From positions 1 to 30,932 of the forward strand of contig CABIVS010000021.1 of assembly GCA_902362375.1 (NCBI GenBank): a stretch of 30,932 nt of DNA, written 5' to 3'. The position numbers and the translations under genes were made by a program. Numbering within the stretch: position 1 is the first letter of the stretch; every line of letters starts with the position of its first letter. The notes below the pieces were generated by a model, which made no database searches, was not told the DNA's origin, and saw only the letters and a program-made list of their open reading frames with translations. This document shows, in pieces, positions 13,293-22,262 of the stretch. The DNA comes from Bacteroidaceae bacterium (GTDB lineage Bacteria; Bacteroidota; Bacteroidia; Bacteroidales; Bacteroidaceae).

Positions 13293-15737
13293 ATGAAAAA
13301 CATGAGACGACTATTATTACTGTCCTGTACACTAATTCTTATTCTCTGCGGATGCAAGAACAAGAACAAAAACACCTCAACGGCATCGGCACAAGATACT
13401 GTTATGACTGCCACCTCATTATTGACCGATACTGTTCTACCTCAATCTATTGATTTGAAGCAGGATATCAGTCGTTACTCTTTTCAGGAGTTACGTTTAT
13501 TACGTAGTTATCCATACGCTATACATGGTTATCATTTTATGGAAGCGGACATCAATGCTTTCTTCTCGGCCAATACGAAATGGTATAATGATCTTGTCTG
13601 GAAGTTATGGGATGAATCGGAGGCAGACGGAGAGAATAAATTTCCGGAAAACTATGATGAAGTCAAACTGACGGCTGAAGAGAAGGCTTTCGTAGAACGC
13701 ATCGATGCTCGCATGGCAGAAATGCGTCAGCAACAGTTTACTCAACGAGACTCTTATTATTTAGGAAATGCAAATAATATAGTCAACCTGTTCCAATTCA
13801 AAGATATAGACGAGGCATTACTAGCCAAGTTGCAACAGAACAACTTTGCCATTACAGAAGGAAGTAACTTACAGTTGTTTCATGCTTACGAAGAAAATGA
13901 TTATCGCCAAGTGCCCAATTTCATCACCACTGACTTATATTTACAGGCATTTCACATGTATTTCTCTTATGTACTGAAAAGTCTGGAGAAACAACACATC
14001 ATTCCTACTTTGGAAAGACTATGTCTATCACTCAACGCAACTTGCATAAGCATCTCCCGCCAGACAGAAGACGAATCTCTGAAAGATATGGCAGAATATG
14101 CCGCTACTTTTTATGCTATCCCTTATTATTTGCTGACAAAGGAAACGCCCAGCCTCCCTGCTAAGTATCAAAAAGCATATCAACAGGAAATAGAACATAT
14201 TAATGCACAAGAAGATGATTTCTCGGAGTTTCTTTCATACAAAGATGCATACTTCCCATACAGTCTTTTCAAACCACGCGGACATTATACCCGTGAACCC
14301 CAATTACAGGCATACTTTCAGGCTATGATGTGGCTTCAAACTGCCTGCTTTTGCAGAGAACAACAAGAACAGCTCAAACAAGCAATCTTTCAGGCTACCG
14401 TACTATCTAGTTATAAGGATATGACCAGGACACCACTAATGGAACTATACCAACGCGTCTATACACCACTTACTTTCCTGATGGGTGAGACTGATAATCT
14501 TTCTCTTCTCGATATTGCACAGATTCTGAAGAAAAATAAAGCAGAATATACTGAAGATGCATTGACTCCGGTTCAAATAGAAAAGGTGAATCAAGCGCTC
14601 ATTGAACTGGCAAAAAGCAAGAATAGGATCAAACCTAAAATAGAAATCTCCTGCCGGGACAAAATCAACTTTATGCCACAAAGATATCTGGCAGATAATG
14701 AAGTACTTCAGGAATTGGTAGATGTCACCCCAAACAGCAAACGTGCTTATCCGAAAGGATTGGATGTCTTTGCCGCTTTCGGAGTAAACTCCGCCGAGAC
14801 TTTACTGACTGATTTTTACAAAGAACCGGGCAACTGGAACCAGTATACCGGAGAATTACAAAAACTGAAAGATAAATTCAAAGCTTCCCAGCCTGCACAA
14901 GTATCTGTCTACGAATTATGGATGAAAAGTCTGTTCACCATGCAGAAAACGGACAAGAGCCAGCCGGGATTTATGCAAACACCCGAATGGGGATACAAGA
15001 ACCTGAATACAGCTCTGGCATCTTGGGCTGAATTGAAGCATGACGCGATCCTTTACGGAGAACAGCCCATGGCTGCAGAATGTGGAGGTGCCGGACCTCC
15101 TGATCCGATCGTAGTGGGGTATGTAGAACCGAATCTTCCTTTCTGGAAGAAAATGTCAGGGATTCTGCAAGCCACCCAACTGGTTCTGCAACAAAGCAAT
15201 TGCCTGACGGATGACTTGAAAGGAAAGACAGAGCAGTTGCAGGACTATGTCAGCTTTCTGATTCAAGTAACAGAAAAGGAACTGCGGGGAGAAAAACTGA
15301 CCGAACAGGAATATCGCACTCTTGAGTATATGGGAAGTAGTATAGAATATTTCACTCTGTCTGTGCTCGATCCGGATTTACATCTGGATAACTGGTCATT
15401 AGTGCAAGGTCCGGACAAGTCGATAGCTGTAGTGGCTGATATTTATACACGCAACGTGAGGGGATGTGATAAGAATGGAGTACTGCATGTGGCAACAGGA
15501 AATGCCAACAATATCTATGTGATAGTAGAAATAGAGGGTAATCTCTATCTTACCCGTGGTGCCACATTTAGTTACTACGAGTTTGTCCAGCCACTGGATA
15601 CCCGGCTCACGGACGAAGAGTGGCAGAAAATGCTGGAAGAAAAGAAAGCGCCTGCCGTCCCGGAATGGATGAAAAATATCCTGTTGGAGAAAGAACCTAA
15701 AGTAGATGACAGAGTTTTTTATAGTTCAGGATGCTAA
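13293..15737 (+). CDS. DUF3160 domain lipoprotein
   Basis: The preferred start is ATG 13293 (KNMRRLLLLSCTLILILCGC; lipobox LCGC), giving 814 residues. The longer frame from 13242 would put a hydrophilic stretch ahead of the signal peptide and overlap the previous gene. The body is largely helical with the marks of DUF3160 proteins: FITTDLYLQAFHMYFSYVLKSLE near residue 210, RGHYTREPQLQAYFQAMMWLQ near 335, and the conserved glycine-rich segment AAECGGAGPPDPIVVGYVEP near 595. Its enzymatic role is not established. In Bacteroidetes it often sits with other envelope lipoproteins. Here its stop codon overlaps the start of a CapA-like gene by 7 bp, implying translational coupling. Confidence 0.85.
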   Translation: MKNMRRLLLLSCTLILILCGCKNKNKNTSTASAQDTVMTATSLLTDTVLPQSIDLKQDISRYSFQELRLLRSYPYAIHGYHFMEADINAFFSANTKWYNDLVWKLWDESEADGENKFPENYDEVKLTAEEKAFVERIDARMAEMRQQQFTQRDSYYLGNANNIVNLFQFKDIDEALLAKLQQNNFAITEGSNLQLFHAYEENDYRQVPNFITTDLYLQAFHMYFSYVLKSLEKQHIIPTLERLCLSLNATCISISRQTEDESLKDMAEYAATFYAIPYYLLTKETPSLPAKYQKAYQQEIEHINAQEDDFSEFLSYKDAYFPYSLFKPRGHYTREPQLQAYFQAMMWLQTACFCREQQEQLKQAIFQATVLSSYKDMTRTPLMELYQRVYTPLTFLMGETDNLSLLDIAQILKKNKAEYTEDALTPVQIEKVNQALIELAKSKNRIKPKIEISCRDKINFMPQRYLADNEVLQELVDVTPNSKRAYPKGLDVFAAFGVNSAETLLTDFYKEPGNWNQYTGELQKLKDKFKASQPAQVSVYELWMKSLFTMQKTDKSQPGFMQTPEWGYKNLNTALASWAELKHDAILYGEQPMAAECGGAGPPDPIVVGYVEPNLPFWKKMSGILQATQLVLQQSNCLTDDLKGKTEQLQDYVSFLIQVTEKELRGEKLTEQEYRTLEYMGSSIEYFTLSVLDPDLHLDNWSLVQGPDKSIAVVADIYTRNVRGCDKNGVLHVATGNANNIYVIVEIEGNLYLTRGATFSYYEFVQPLDTRLTDEEWQKMLEEKKAPAVPEWMKNILLEKEPKVDDRVFYSSGC

Positions 15738-16657
15738 TATCCTTTTCCCGAATTAACCGGATTATAGGTAGTATAGGTCTGTTATTGCTTACTGCCTGCC
15801 AGCACCCGTCAGAAGAATGTCTCTCTATCGCTTTCACCGGAGATGTTCTTCTGGACAGAGGGGTACGCCAACAGATTCAACGGGGAGGTGTCGAAGATTT
15901 ATTTGCGTCGGTAGCTCCTCTCTTTCATCAAATGGACGCTACGGTAATCAACCTGGAATGTCCCGTCACTTCGGTTCGTTCACCACTACACAAGAAATAT
16001 ATCTTTCGCGCGGAACCGAGATGGATGGAAGAATTGGTTAAAGCCGGCATCAGTCATGCGGCTTTAGCGAATAATCATACTATGGATCAGGGGCGAAACG
16101 GATTGACAGATACTTATCAGCATCTCTTATCGGCAGGAATCACTCCGATAGGATATGGTAATACTTCTTCCGAGAGTTGCCAACCTGTAGTGATAAAGAA
16201 AGGAAAAATTAAAGTAGCACTCTTCAATTCAGTTACACTTCCTTTGGAGAATTGGGTATATTTAGAAAATGATCCCGGTATTTGCCAGCAAACCACGGAA
16301 GAAATAGAAGAGGAAATCAAAAACTTCAAGCGAGAGAATCCCGAAAGTTATGTGGTCGTAATTCTCCATTGGGGAATCGAATATCAATCTTCCCCTACTC
16401 TGAGCCAAAGAAAGGGAGCACACCGACTCATTCGTGCAGGTGCGGATGCTATCATCGGACATCACCCGCACGTCATTCAGAAAGAGGAATATTTCAATGG
16501 TAAGCCTATTTTCTATAGTTTAGGCAACCTCGTGTTCGACCAACGAAAACCGGAAACATCACAAAGCCTGATTGTGCAGCTTAATTTCACCTCTATAGGA
16601 TATAGTATACAACTTCATCCTGTAACAATTAATAATTGCAAACCGGAATTACAATAA
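15731..16657 (+). CDS. CapA family lipoprotein (metallophosphatase-like, poly-gamma-glutamate type)
   Basis: This 308-residue protein starts with a lipoprotein-like signal (RIIGSIGLLLLTAC). It continues with the CapA fold: TGDVLLDRGV (metal-binding Asp), NLECPVTS, ALANNHTMDQG (Asn-His pair), VILHWGIEY, and IIGHHPHVIQ (His cluster). Such proteins have a calcineurin-like metallophosphoesterase core and are known from poly-gamma-glutamate capsule synthesis. Many in Bacteroides stand alone, and their substrate is unknown. No capB/capC ligase is present here, so a role in PGA synthesis should not be assumed. It overlaps the DUF3160 gene by 7 bp (ATGCTAA) and converges with the TrkA-type gene 93 bp on. 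A weak hairpin (AAATCT/AGATTT, 16729-16744) lies between them. Confidence 0.88.
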   Translation: MLISFSRINRIIGSIGLLLLTACQHPSEECLSIAFTGDVLLDRGVRQQIQRGGVEDLFASVAPLFHQMDATVINLECPVTSVRSPLHKKYIFRAEPRWMEELVKAGISHAALANNHTMDQGRNGLTDTYQHLLSAGITPIGYGNTSSESCQPVVIKKGKIKVALFNSVTLPLENWVYLENDPGICQQTTEEIEEEIKNFKRENPESYVVVILHWGIEYQSSPTLSQRKGAHRLIRAGADAIIGHHPHVIQKEEYFNGKPIFYSLGNLVFDQRKPETSQSLIVQLNFTSIGYSIQLHPVTINNCKPELQ

Positions 16658-16750
16658 TCAGACAAAATCAAAGAGGATAACTGCCAACATTATACTTTAC
16701 CAACAAATATCATCATCCCTCTATCTTGAAATCTGACTAGATTTTGCACA

Positions 16751-17437
16751 TTAAATAGCTTTCCAGAAAGCTTGGAAATCGCGGTATCTACCGTAACAAA
16801 CCAGTTCATCTCCTTCTTCTACTTTCTCATTTTCCGATAATTCATTCTTCACATGAAGTTCGGTCAGAGAAATACCCAGGCAATTGGTTATCTTATTTGC
16901 CCGTTTCAAGCCTATCATTTTCAGATGAAATTCTTCATCCAGATTTAACTCATTCACAAAATATCCTACAAATTTTTCTGGAACCGTGAACTTCACAACA
17001 TAATAATCCTGATCAATGCGGAACCCTTCCATGTTTGTGCCGAAATCGAGCAGTTGCACCAGACTACGGGCAGCATCTTCTTCCGGAGTCAGGATTCTTT
17101 CAAGATCAAAGGCTTCAAGCACTGCTTTATGTACTGCATCAATAGCACGGGCAAAGATGCGGGGAACCTTTTTCTGCTTCAACAGAGCAACAACACGTAT
17201 CGATGCACCAAAATTCTCACCAATCGCTACAATCACTATATCCACACTATTCAACGGTAACACTGACAATGATTGTTCGTCAGTGGCATCAATGACAAAA
17301 GCTGTAGCAACCTTATCTTTGATTGAATCTATACGACTTTCACTAATATCCGCACCAATAATCTCGTGTCCTAACGCAGACAATTCCTCGGCCAACACAT
17401 GACCGTAATTTCCTAAACCGATAATAATATACTTCAT
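16751..17437 (-). CDS. KtrA/TrkA-type potassium uptake regulatory subunit (RCK domains)
   Basis: This 228-residue cytoplasmic protein has an RCK_N Rossmann domain (about 1-135) with GLGNYG at 7-12, the acidic end of beta-2 (GADISE), and IDATDEQSL. It also has an RCK_C domain (about 140-228) with VNELNLDEEFHLKMIGL and VEEGDELVCYG. A single RCK_N + RCK_C unit of this length is KtrA-like rather than the duplicated enterobacterial TrkA. It would bind nucleotide (ADP/ATP or NAD(H)) and gate the membrane subunit encoded 4 bp upstream. The pair is clearly an operon. Confidence 0.92.
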   Translation of the reverse strand: MKYIIIGLGNYGHVLAEELSALGHEIIGADISESRIDSIKDKVATAFVIDATDEQSLSVLPLNSVDIVIVAIGENFGASIRVVALLKQKKVPRIFARAIDAVHKAVLEAFDLERILTPEEDAARSLVQLLDFGTNMEGFRIDQDYYVVKFTVPEKFVGYFVNELNLDEEFHLKMIGLKRANKITNCLGISLTELHVKNELSENEKVEEGDELVCYGRYRDFQAFWKAI

Positions 17438-17441
17438 ATCT

Positions 17442-19271
17442 TTAGTTTATTATAATGTTATCACTCGGATAACGGTATTTTGTATTCTTTTTCTGTTTTA
17501 CAATTCCCAACATCAATGTTATCAATCCCACACGTCCGATAAACATCAACAAGGATACCAACAACTTACTGGCATCACACAAATGAGGGGTCAGATTCAG
17601 ACTGGATCCCACAGTACTAAGTGCAGAGACACATTCGAAAGTCAATGCCATGATGGAAACACCCGGTTCGAGTATGCTCAATGTGAAAATAAAGATGAAT
17701 AACACTCCCAATGACATGACTACTGTTGCGTTGGAACGCCGGATTGAATCGTAAGACAATTCCCTGCCGAACACTTCTACCCGTTCAGTACCACGCAATA
17801 CGGCTACAAGATTCAGAACCACGACCGCAAAAGCATTCACTTTCACACCACCTGCCGTAGATTGTGAACCACCGCCAACCCACATCAAGAATAGATAAAC
17901 CAATAAAGTCTGCACGCTCAACGATGCCAGATCGACACTACTGAAACCGGCTGTTCGCGGACAAGTGGCATTAAAGAAGGCTTGAGTCCATTTGTCTGCC
18001 AAAGGCATACCGGCAAAGGAAGCATTCCACTCAAAAGCAGCAATAGCTAATGTACCGATTAATAAAAGCAGGAAAGTCATGATTAACACAATTTTCGTAT
18101 TCAGGTTATAGAGATGCTGCATTTTGTGACGATCCAGTTTGCGTGTACAGACCAATTTCCAGAAACGACGCAGGTGATACAATACAATATCCTTGAAATT
18201 GACAAGAATGGGGAAGCCGATCCCCCCGAAGATTATCAGTAAAGAAACAGAAATAAACAGTCCATTATGATTGGTCATCACCATCGGATTCCCTAAATTA
18301 CCGGAAAGTGTAGAAAAGCCTGCATTACAAAAAGCTGATATAGAATGGAAAGCAGCAAAACCTAACTCCCCTTCCAAAGTCATTCCCAACGTACCGTGAA
18401 TACTAAACCAAATCGAGGCCATGCCAATCCCTTCAATCACTAAAGTAAAACCTAATATATATAGTAAGGTAGACAGTAATGAGCCTAACGAATTGGAACT
18501 AACCATATCACGCACAACGAGCTGATTGTAAATGGAAGTGTTCCCCATGAAGAACATGGCAAAGAAGCTGGTTAATGTCATCACTCCTAATCCGCCGATC
18601 TGAATCAATAGAATTATGACAACTAATCCGGAAGTGGTGAATGTTGTAGATACATCTACCGGAACCAACCCTGTAACACATACGGCACTGGTAGCCGTAA
18701 ATAAAGAGTCCACCCAAGTAATGCCATTCACCGTGCAGCGCGGAAGCATCAACAAGCCTGCTCCAATCAGGATAATAGCCATAAAACTGACTGCCAATAT
18801 CAAGGACGGATTGGTACGCCGTCCCAACAGGCGCACCAACCCATTGGACAAGTTGAGGAAGGAAAGGACTAATAGTAACAGGAGATGATAAAACTTCCCA
18901 TGCAAGAATTCCCAAATCTGCAAAATAGCTCCTTCTTCTTCCGGACGGTGAAAAATGACGGGTATTAGAGTGAGATATAACAATCCGCTTAATATCCAGG
19001 CCAATCGCCGGTATTGTTTTTTAGTATTCCGGTATTCCAGTGAGATATGTAAAGTTACATCAATCAGAAAGATGATCCAGACCGTTTTATACAATGTCTG
19101 CAAATTCGCCACTTCATCTATGGATAAGGGAAAGCCGTGTTCATATACTACTCCGACAATCAACAACAGAGATGCCAGATAGGTGAGTGCTTCTACCAGT
19201 CCCAACAAGATACGTACATAGGGTTTTAGCAGTTTATTCTGATACAATAAAAACTTATGATAAATCTTCAT
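17442..19271 (-). CDS. TrkH/KtrB family potassium uptake membrane subunit
   Basis: From the ATG at 19271 this is a 609-residue integral membrane protein. The preferred start follows a -7-like TAAGTTTG (19296-19303, minus strand) that lies inside the longer frame beginning at 19316. An N-terminal extension of about 130 residues holds several extra hydrophobic helices. The four selectivity-filter loops of the Trk/Ktr superfamily then appear: SAVCVTGL, SAFCNAGFS, CPRTAGFS and STVGSSL. GGGSQSTAGGVK is the conserved segment before the last repeat. It imports K+ together with the RCK subunit encoded just downstream. The gene is divergent from the trpB-like gene. Confidence 0.92.
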   Translation of the reverse strand: MKIYHKFLLYQNKLLKPYVRILLGLVEALTYLASLLLIVGVVYEHGFPLSIDEVANLQTLYKTVWIIFLIDVTLHISLEYRNTKKQYRRLAWILSGLLYLTLIPVIFHRPEEEGAILQIWEFLHGKFYHLLLLLVLSFLNLSNGLVRLLGRRTNPSLILAVSFMAIILIGAGLLMLPRCTVNGITWVDSLFTATSAVCVTGLVPVDVSTTFTTSGLVVIILLIQIGGLGVMTLTSFFAMFFMGNTSIYNQLVVRDMVSSNSLGSLLSTLLYILGFTLVIEGIGMASIWFSIHGTLGMTLEGELGFAAFHSISAFCNAGFSTLSGNLGNPMVMTNHNGLFISVSLLIIFGGIGFPILVNFKDIVLYHLRRFWKLVCTRKLDRHKMQHLYNLNTKIVLIMTFLLLLIGTLAIAAFEWNASFAGMPLADKWTQAFFNATCPRTAGFSSVDLASLSVQTLLVYLFLMWVGGGSQSTAGGVKVNAFAVVVLNLVAVLRGTERVEVFGRELSYDSIRRSNATVVMSLGVLFIFIFTLSILEPGVSIMALTFECVSALSTVGSSLNLTPHLCDASKLLVSLLMFIGRVGLITLMLGIVKQKKNTKYRYPSDNIIIN

Positions 19272-19366
19272 ATCATCTTTTTTAACAGGGTCGTGCAAAC
19301 TTAAGTAAAATAACAATTAGAACCGATTCTTTGTTGACAAAATTTTCTGAATATTAAAAATTTGAG

Positions 19367-19374
19367 TACTTTTG
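19367..19374 (+). promoter_or_regulatory. -7 element of the trpB-like gene
   Basis: TACTTTTG matches TAnnTTTG 29 bp before the ATG at 19404 and lies inside the longer frame beginning at 19362, which therefore is not the true start. The -33 region is poor. Confidence 0.55.
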
Positions 19375-19403
19375 GCAACAAGAAACTAAAAAACTACAAT
19401 ATT

Positions 19404-20774
19404 ATGAGTGAAAAAAGAAAACGGTATATTTTACCCGAAGAAGAAATTCCACACTACTGGTACAACATTCAGGCTGATATGGTAAACAAACCTATGCCTC
19501 CGTTACATCCGGGAACCAAACAACCACTGAAAGCGGAAGACTTGTATCCGATTTTCGCTAAGGAACTGTGTCATCAGGAACTGAATCAGACCGATGCATG
19601 GATCGAAATACCGGAAGAAGTGCGCGAAATGTATAAATACTATCGCAGTACTCCGCTAGTTCGTGCTTACGGATTGGAAAAAGCACTCGGTACTCCGGCT
19701 CATATCTATTTTAAGAATGAGAGTGTCAGCCCTATCGGTTCACATAAGTTGAACTCTGCATTGGCACAGGCTTATTATTGCAAAGAAGAAGGGGTGACCA
19801 ACATCACCACTGAAACCGGTGCCGGACAATGGGGAGCCGCTCTTTCTTATGCAGCTAAGGTTTTCGGTTTGGAAGCTGCTGTTTATCAGGTAAAAATCAG
19901 TTATGAACAGAAACCATACCGCCGCAGCATCATGCAGACTTTCGGAGCACAGGTGACTCCTTCTCCATCCATGTCTACCCGTGCCGGTAAGGATATTCTA
20001 ACTAAACATCCCACTTATCAGGGTTCGTTGGGAACAGCTATTTCGGAAGCTATCGAACTGGCACAAATGACTCCCAACTGTAAATATACGCTCGGTTCTG
20101 TACTTAGCCATGTTACTCTTCACCAGACTATTATCGGACTGGAAGCTGAAAAACAGATGGAAATGGCAGGTGAATATCCGGATATCGTAATCGGTTGTTT
20201 CGGAGGTGGTTCCAATTTCGGAGGTATCTCTTTCCCATTCATGCGTCACACGATACAGGAAGGAAAAAAGACTCGTTTTGTTGCTGCCGAACCTGCTTCT
20301 TGCCCGAAACTGACACGTGGTAAGTTCCAGTATGACTTCGGTGATGAAGCCGGATATACTCCGTTGCTACCGATGTTTACCCTAGGACACAATTTTGCTC
20401 CGGCCCATATTCATGCCGGTGGTCTTCGTTATCATGGTGCAGGTGTCATCGTTTCACAGTTGCTCAAGGACAATCTGATGGAAGCAGTAGATATACAGCA
20501 ATTGGAATCTTTCGAAGCAGGTTGTCTGTTTGCACAGTCTGAAGGTATTATTCCGGCTCCAGAGTCCAGCCACGCTATTGCAGCGGCTATCCGCGAAGCT
20601 AACAAATGCAAGGAGACAGGAGAAGAAAAAGTAATCCTGTTTAATCTTTCCGGACATGGCCTGATTGATATGGCTTCTTATGATAAGTATTTGGCCGGTG
20701 ACTTGGTAAACTATTCATTGACTGATGATGATATTCAGAAGAATTTAGACGAAATAGGAGATTTAGCTAAATAA
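19404..20774 (+). CDS. trpB: TrpB2-type tryptophan synthase beta-like PLP enzyme
   Basis: This 456-residue cytoplasmic enzyme of PLP fold type II has the PLP-binding lysine at K115 (PIGSHKLNSA). Other marks are the substrate loop ETGAGQWG, the phosphate-binding glycine-rich GCFGGGSNFGG, and a C-terminal LSGHG. The extended N-terminus (EEEIPHYWYNIQADM...PLHPGTKQPL) and the overall length mark the TrpB2 branch, which makes tryptophan from indole and serine (or phosphoserine) largely without TrpA. No trpA, trpC or other trp gene is nearby, and no trp-leader attenuator is seen. It is a stand-alone gene, probably for indole salvage, divergent from the potassium uptake pair. Confidence 0.9.
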   Translation: MSEKRKRYILPEEEIPHYWYNIQADMVNKPMPPLHPGTKQPLKAEDLYPIFAKELCHQELNQTDAWIEIPEEVREMYKYYRSTPLVRAYGLEKALGTPAHIYFKNESVSPIGSHKLNSALAQAYYCKEEGVTNITTETGAGQWGAALSYAAKVFGLEAAVYQVKISYEQKPYRRSIMQTFGAQVTPSPSMSTRAGKDILTKHPTYQGSLGTAISEAIELAQMTPNCKYTLGSVLSHVTLHQTIIGLEAEKQMEMAGEYPDIVIGCFGGGSNFGGISFPFMRHTIQEGKKTRFVAAEPASCPKLTRGKFQYDFGDEAGYTPLLPMFTLGHNFAPAHIHAGGLRYHGAGVIVSQLLKDNLMEAVDIQQLESFEAGCLFAQSEGIIPAPESSHAIAAAIREANKCKETGEEKVILFNLSGHGLIDMASYDKYLAGDLVNYSLTDDDIQKNLDEIGDLAK

Positions 20775-20796
20775 ATAACCTGTTAGTTTCAAGTTT

Positions 20797-20885
20797 CACC
20801 ACAGATTACATAAAAGAAACATCGATTCTGCATTGATAATCTTTGAATTACAATCAAATCCGTGCTAATTCTATGATCTGTGGTG
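20797..20885. repeat. Long-range inverted repeat between convergent genes
   Basis: CACCACAGAT (20797-20806) and ATCTGTGGTG (20876-20885) are perfect 10-bp inverted arms 69 bp apart. The centre contains further related words (TGATAATC, GTGCTAAT, AATCCG). The CCACAGATTA wording is one I recall from dispersed intergenic repeats in Bacteroides. It ends 21 bp from the stop codon of the convergent AraC-type gene and may act as a terminator or transcript-stabilising structure. Confidence 0.5.
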
Positions 20886-20906
20886 ATTCTTTTCCCACAC
20901 TCCTTA

Positions 20907-22052
20907 TTAATTTTCTCTATTGAGCATCTCCATATATTCACTGGGAGACATTTTTTCCACACTCGCAAAATAACGGTAAAAACTGGAACGGGAGGTAAAG
21001 CCGCTCAAAAACATTAATTCCTTTACTGTAAGGTCTTTTTTCAGCTGTGCCTGTTCTTTAAAATACTGCAAACGGTAGAAATTAATATAATCTCTGAAAC
21101 CGGAAAAGCCATCATAATGAAGAGCCTTATTGAGTCTGTTTTCATTCGTATTCAAATCATTCAAGAAATCCTGTAAGGAATATAGAGGATTAGTAAACGA
21201 TTTACTATGTTTCATAAGACTTTGCATCTGATTGGATAGTTCAAGAACGACAGGTGAAACTGCAATTTCCCGAATGGCTTCTATTTCTTCCATCTCCAGC
21301 TCTTCTACAGGCTGGGGAGGTAAAGAAAGCGGATTTTCATTACGCAAATATAGTATATTTAAAAAAAGGACGGGAAGGATTACAATATAACCGAACACGT
21401 TAAAGCATAATCCACTAGTACCCAGCATCAGCCAAATATAGCCGGACATGATGATAGCAAAACACATCATATAAATCGACATTGCCTTACTCTGTTTACG
21501 TCGGACTGGGATCCATCGTCTCATATATGGAAAGAGGAAATTTACGGAAGGAGTAATTACACTGATTATAAACAGCATCAGCCTTACCCGTACATCCTGT
21601 TCTCCAATATTCTCCCGAATGGAGGCAAAAGATTTTAGAGTAGTATAGTGACCGTTGAAAAACTCATAACAACAAGCTATACATGTGATCAGCAAAATAG
21701 GAATACATAAACTGACGACTCTTGAAAAAGTCATCCATCCCGGTTTCAATGAGGCTATAGGAAAAATAGAAAAGAATTGAAAAAAGACAATCACCCGGAC
21801 AATATGCCATATCGAAAGATGATTCATCGGAACTTCAGTAAAACGCGGAATCGTCTCCTCACCTCCTCTACTGAAAATCCACATCCATTCCAGATTATCA
21901 CACAAAAGAAGAAGGGACAGAGTGATAGCCAATACTCCCCATGCTTTTGTAAGTCCATTATTGTCTGAAGAACGTGAATAAACAAGTATTCCCAATACCA
22001 AGCCCACAATATCCAGCAACAATTCAATGCAGAGAACAATTACGTTTACCAT
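20907..22052 (-). CDS. Membrane-bound AraC-family transcription regulator
   Basis: From the ATG at 22052 this is a 381-residue protein. A -7 element TACTTTTG (22072-22079, minus strand) sits inside the longer frame from 22106, so the shorter start is chosen. The N-terminal ~235 residues hold six or seven hydrophobic helices (VNVIVLCIELLLDIVGLVLGILVY; TKAWGVLAITLSLLLLC; and so on). A linker follows (about 245-280), then a C-terminal AraC-type HTH (about 285-378, with LTVKELMFLSGFTSRSSFYRYFASVEKMSPSEY). Regulators of this design bind DNA from the membrane and probably sense a membrane or periplasmic signal. It is divergent from the partner-switching operon (about 210 bp between starts), so that operon is a plausible target, but this is inference from position. 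Confidence 0.85.
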   Translation of the reverse strand: MVNVIVLCIELLLDIVGLVLGILVYSRSSDNNGLTKAWGVLAITLSLLLLCDNLEWMWIFSRGGEETIPRFTEVPMNHLSIWHIVRVIVFFQFFSIFPIASLKPGWMTFSRVVSLCIPILLITCIACCYEFFNGHYTTLKSFASIRENIGEQDVRVRLMLFIISVITPSVNFLFPYMRRWIPVRRKQSKAMSIYMMCFAIIMSGYIWLMLGTSGLCFNVFGYIVILPVLFLNILYLRNENPLSLPPQPVEELEMEEIEAIREIAVSPVVLELSNQMQSLMKHSKSFTNPLYSLQDFLNDLNTNENRLNKALHYDGFSGFRDYINFYRLQYFKEQAQLKKDLTVKELMFLSGFTSRSSFYRYFASVEKMSPSEYMEMLNREN

Positions 22053-22173
22053 GTTTTTTTGTTTTGAGCGACAAAAGTAGTCTTTTCGCGAAAAGAACGG
22101 GAGCATCCCACTTGCAAAAAGCGTCCCAATATAGGGAGATTAGCTAAAATGGGAACTATTTGGGGGTAATATA

Positions 22174-22205
22174 TTTCAGACTTTTCACCTTTACTAATAC
22201 TTTTG
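22174..22205 (+). promoter_or_regulatory. Promoter of the partner-switching operon
   Basis: TACTTTTG at 22198-22205 is the -7 element. TTTC at 22174-22177, 20 bp upstream, is a near match to TTTG. The predicted start near 22212 leaves a leader of 30-50 nt. The operon's four genes follow with gaps of 11-13 bp and no other promoter is evident. Confidence 0.55.
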
Positions 22206-22262
22206 TGGCAGCATTCACCCCAAACAAGAATAAATTATAATATGACGCGCTACTTAAAGAAT

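Noticed and set aside
15731..16657. CapA gene as evidence of a poly-gamma-glutamate capsule operon
   Set aside because: No capB or capC ligase genes are present, and stand-alone CapA-like proteins are common in Bacteroides.
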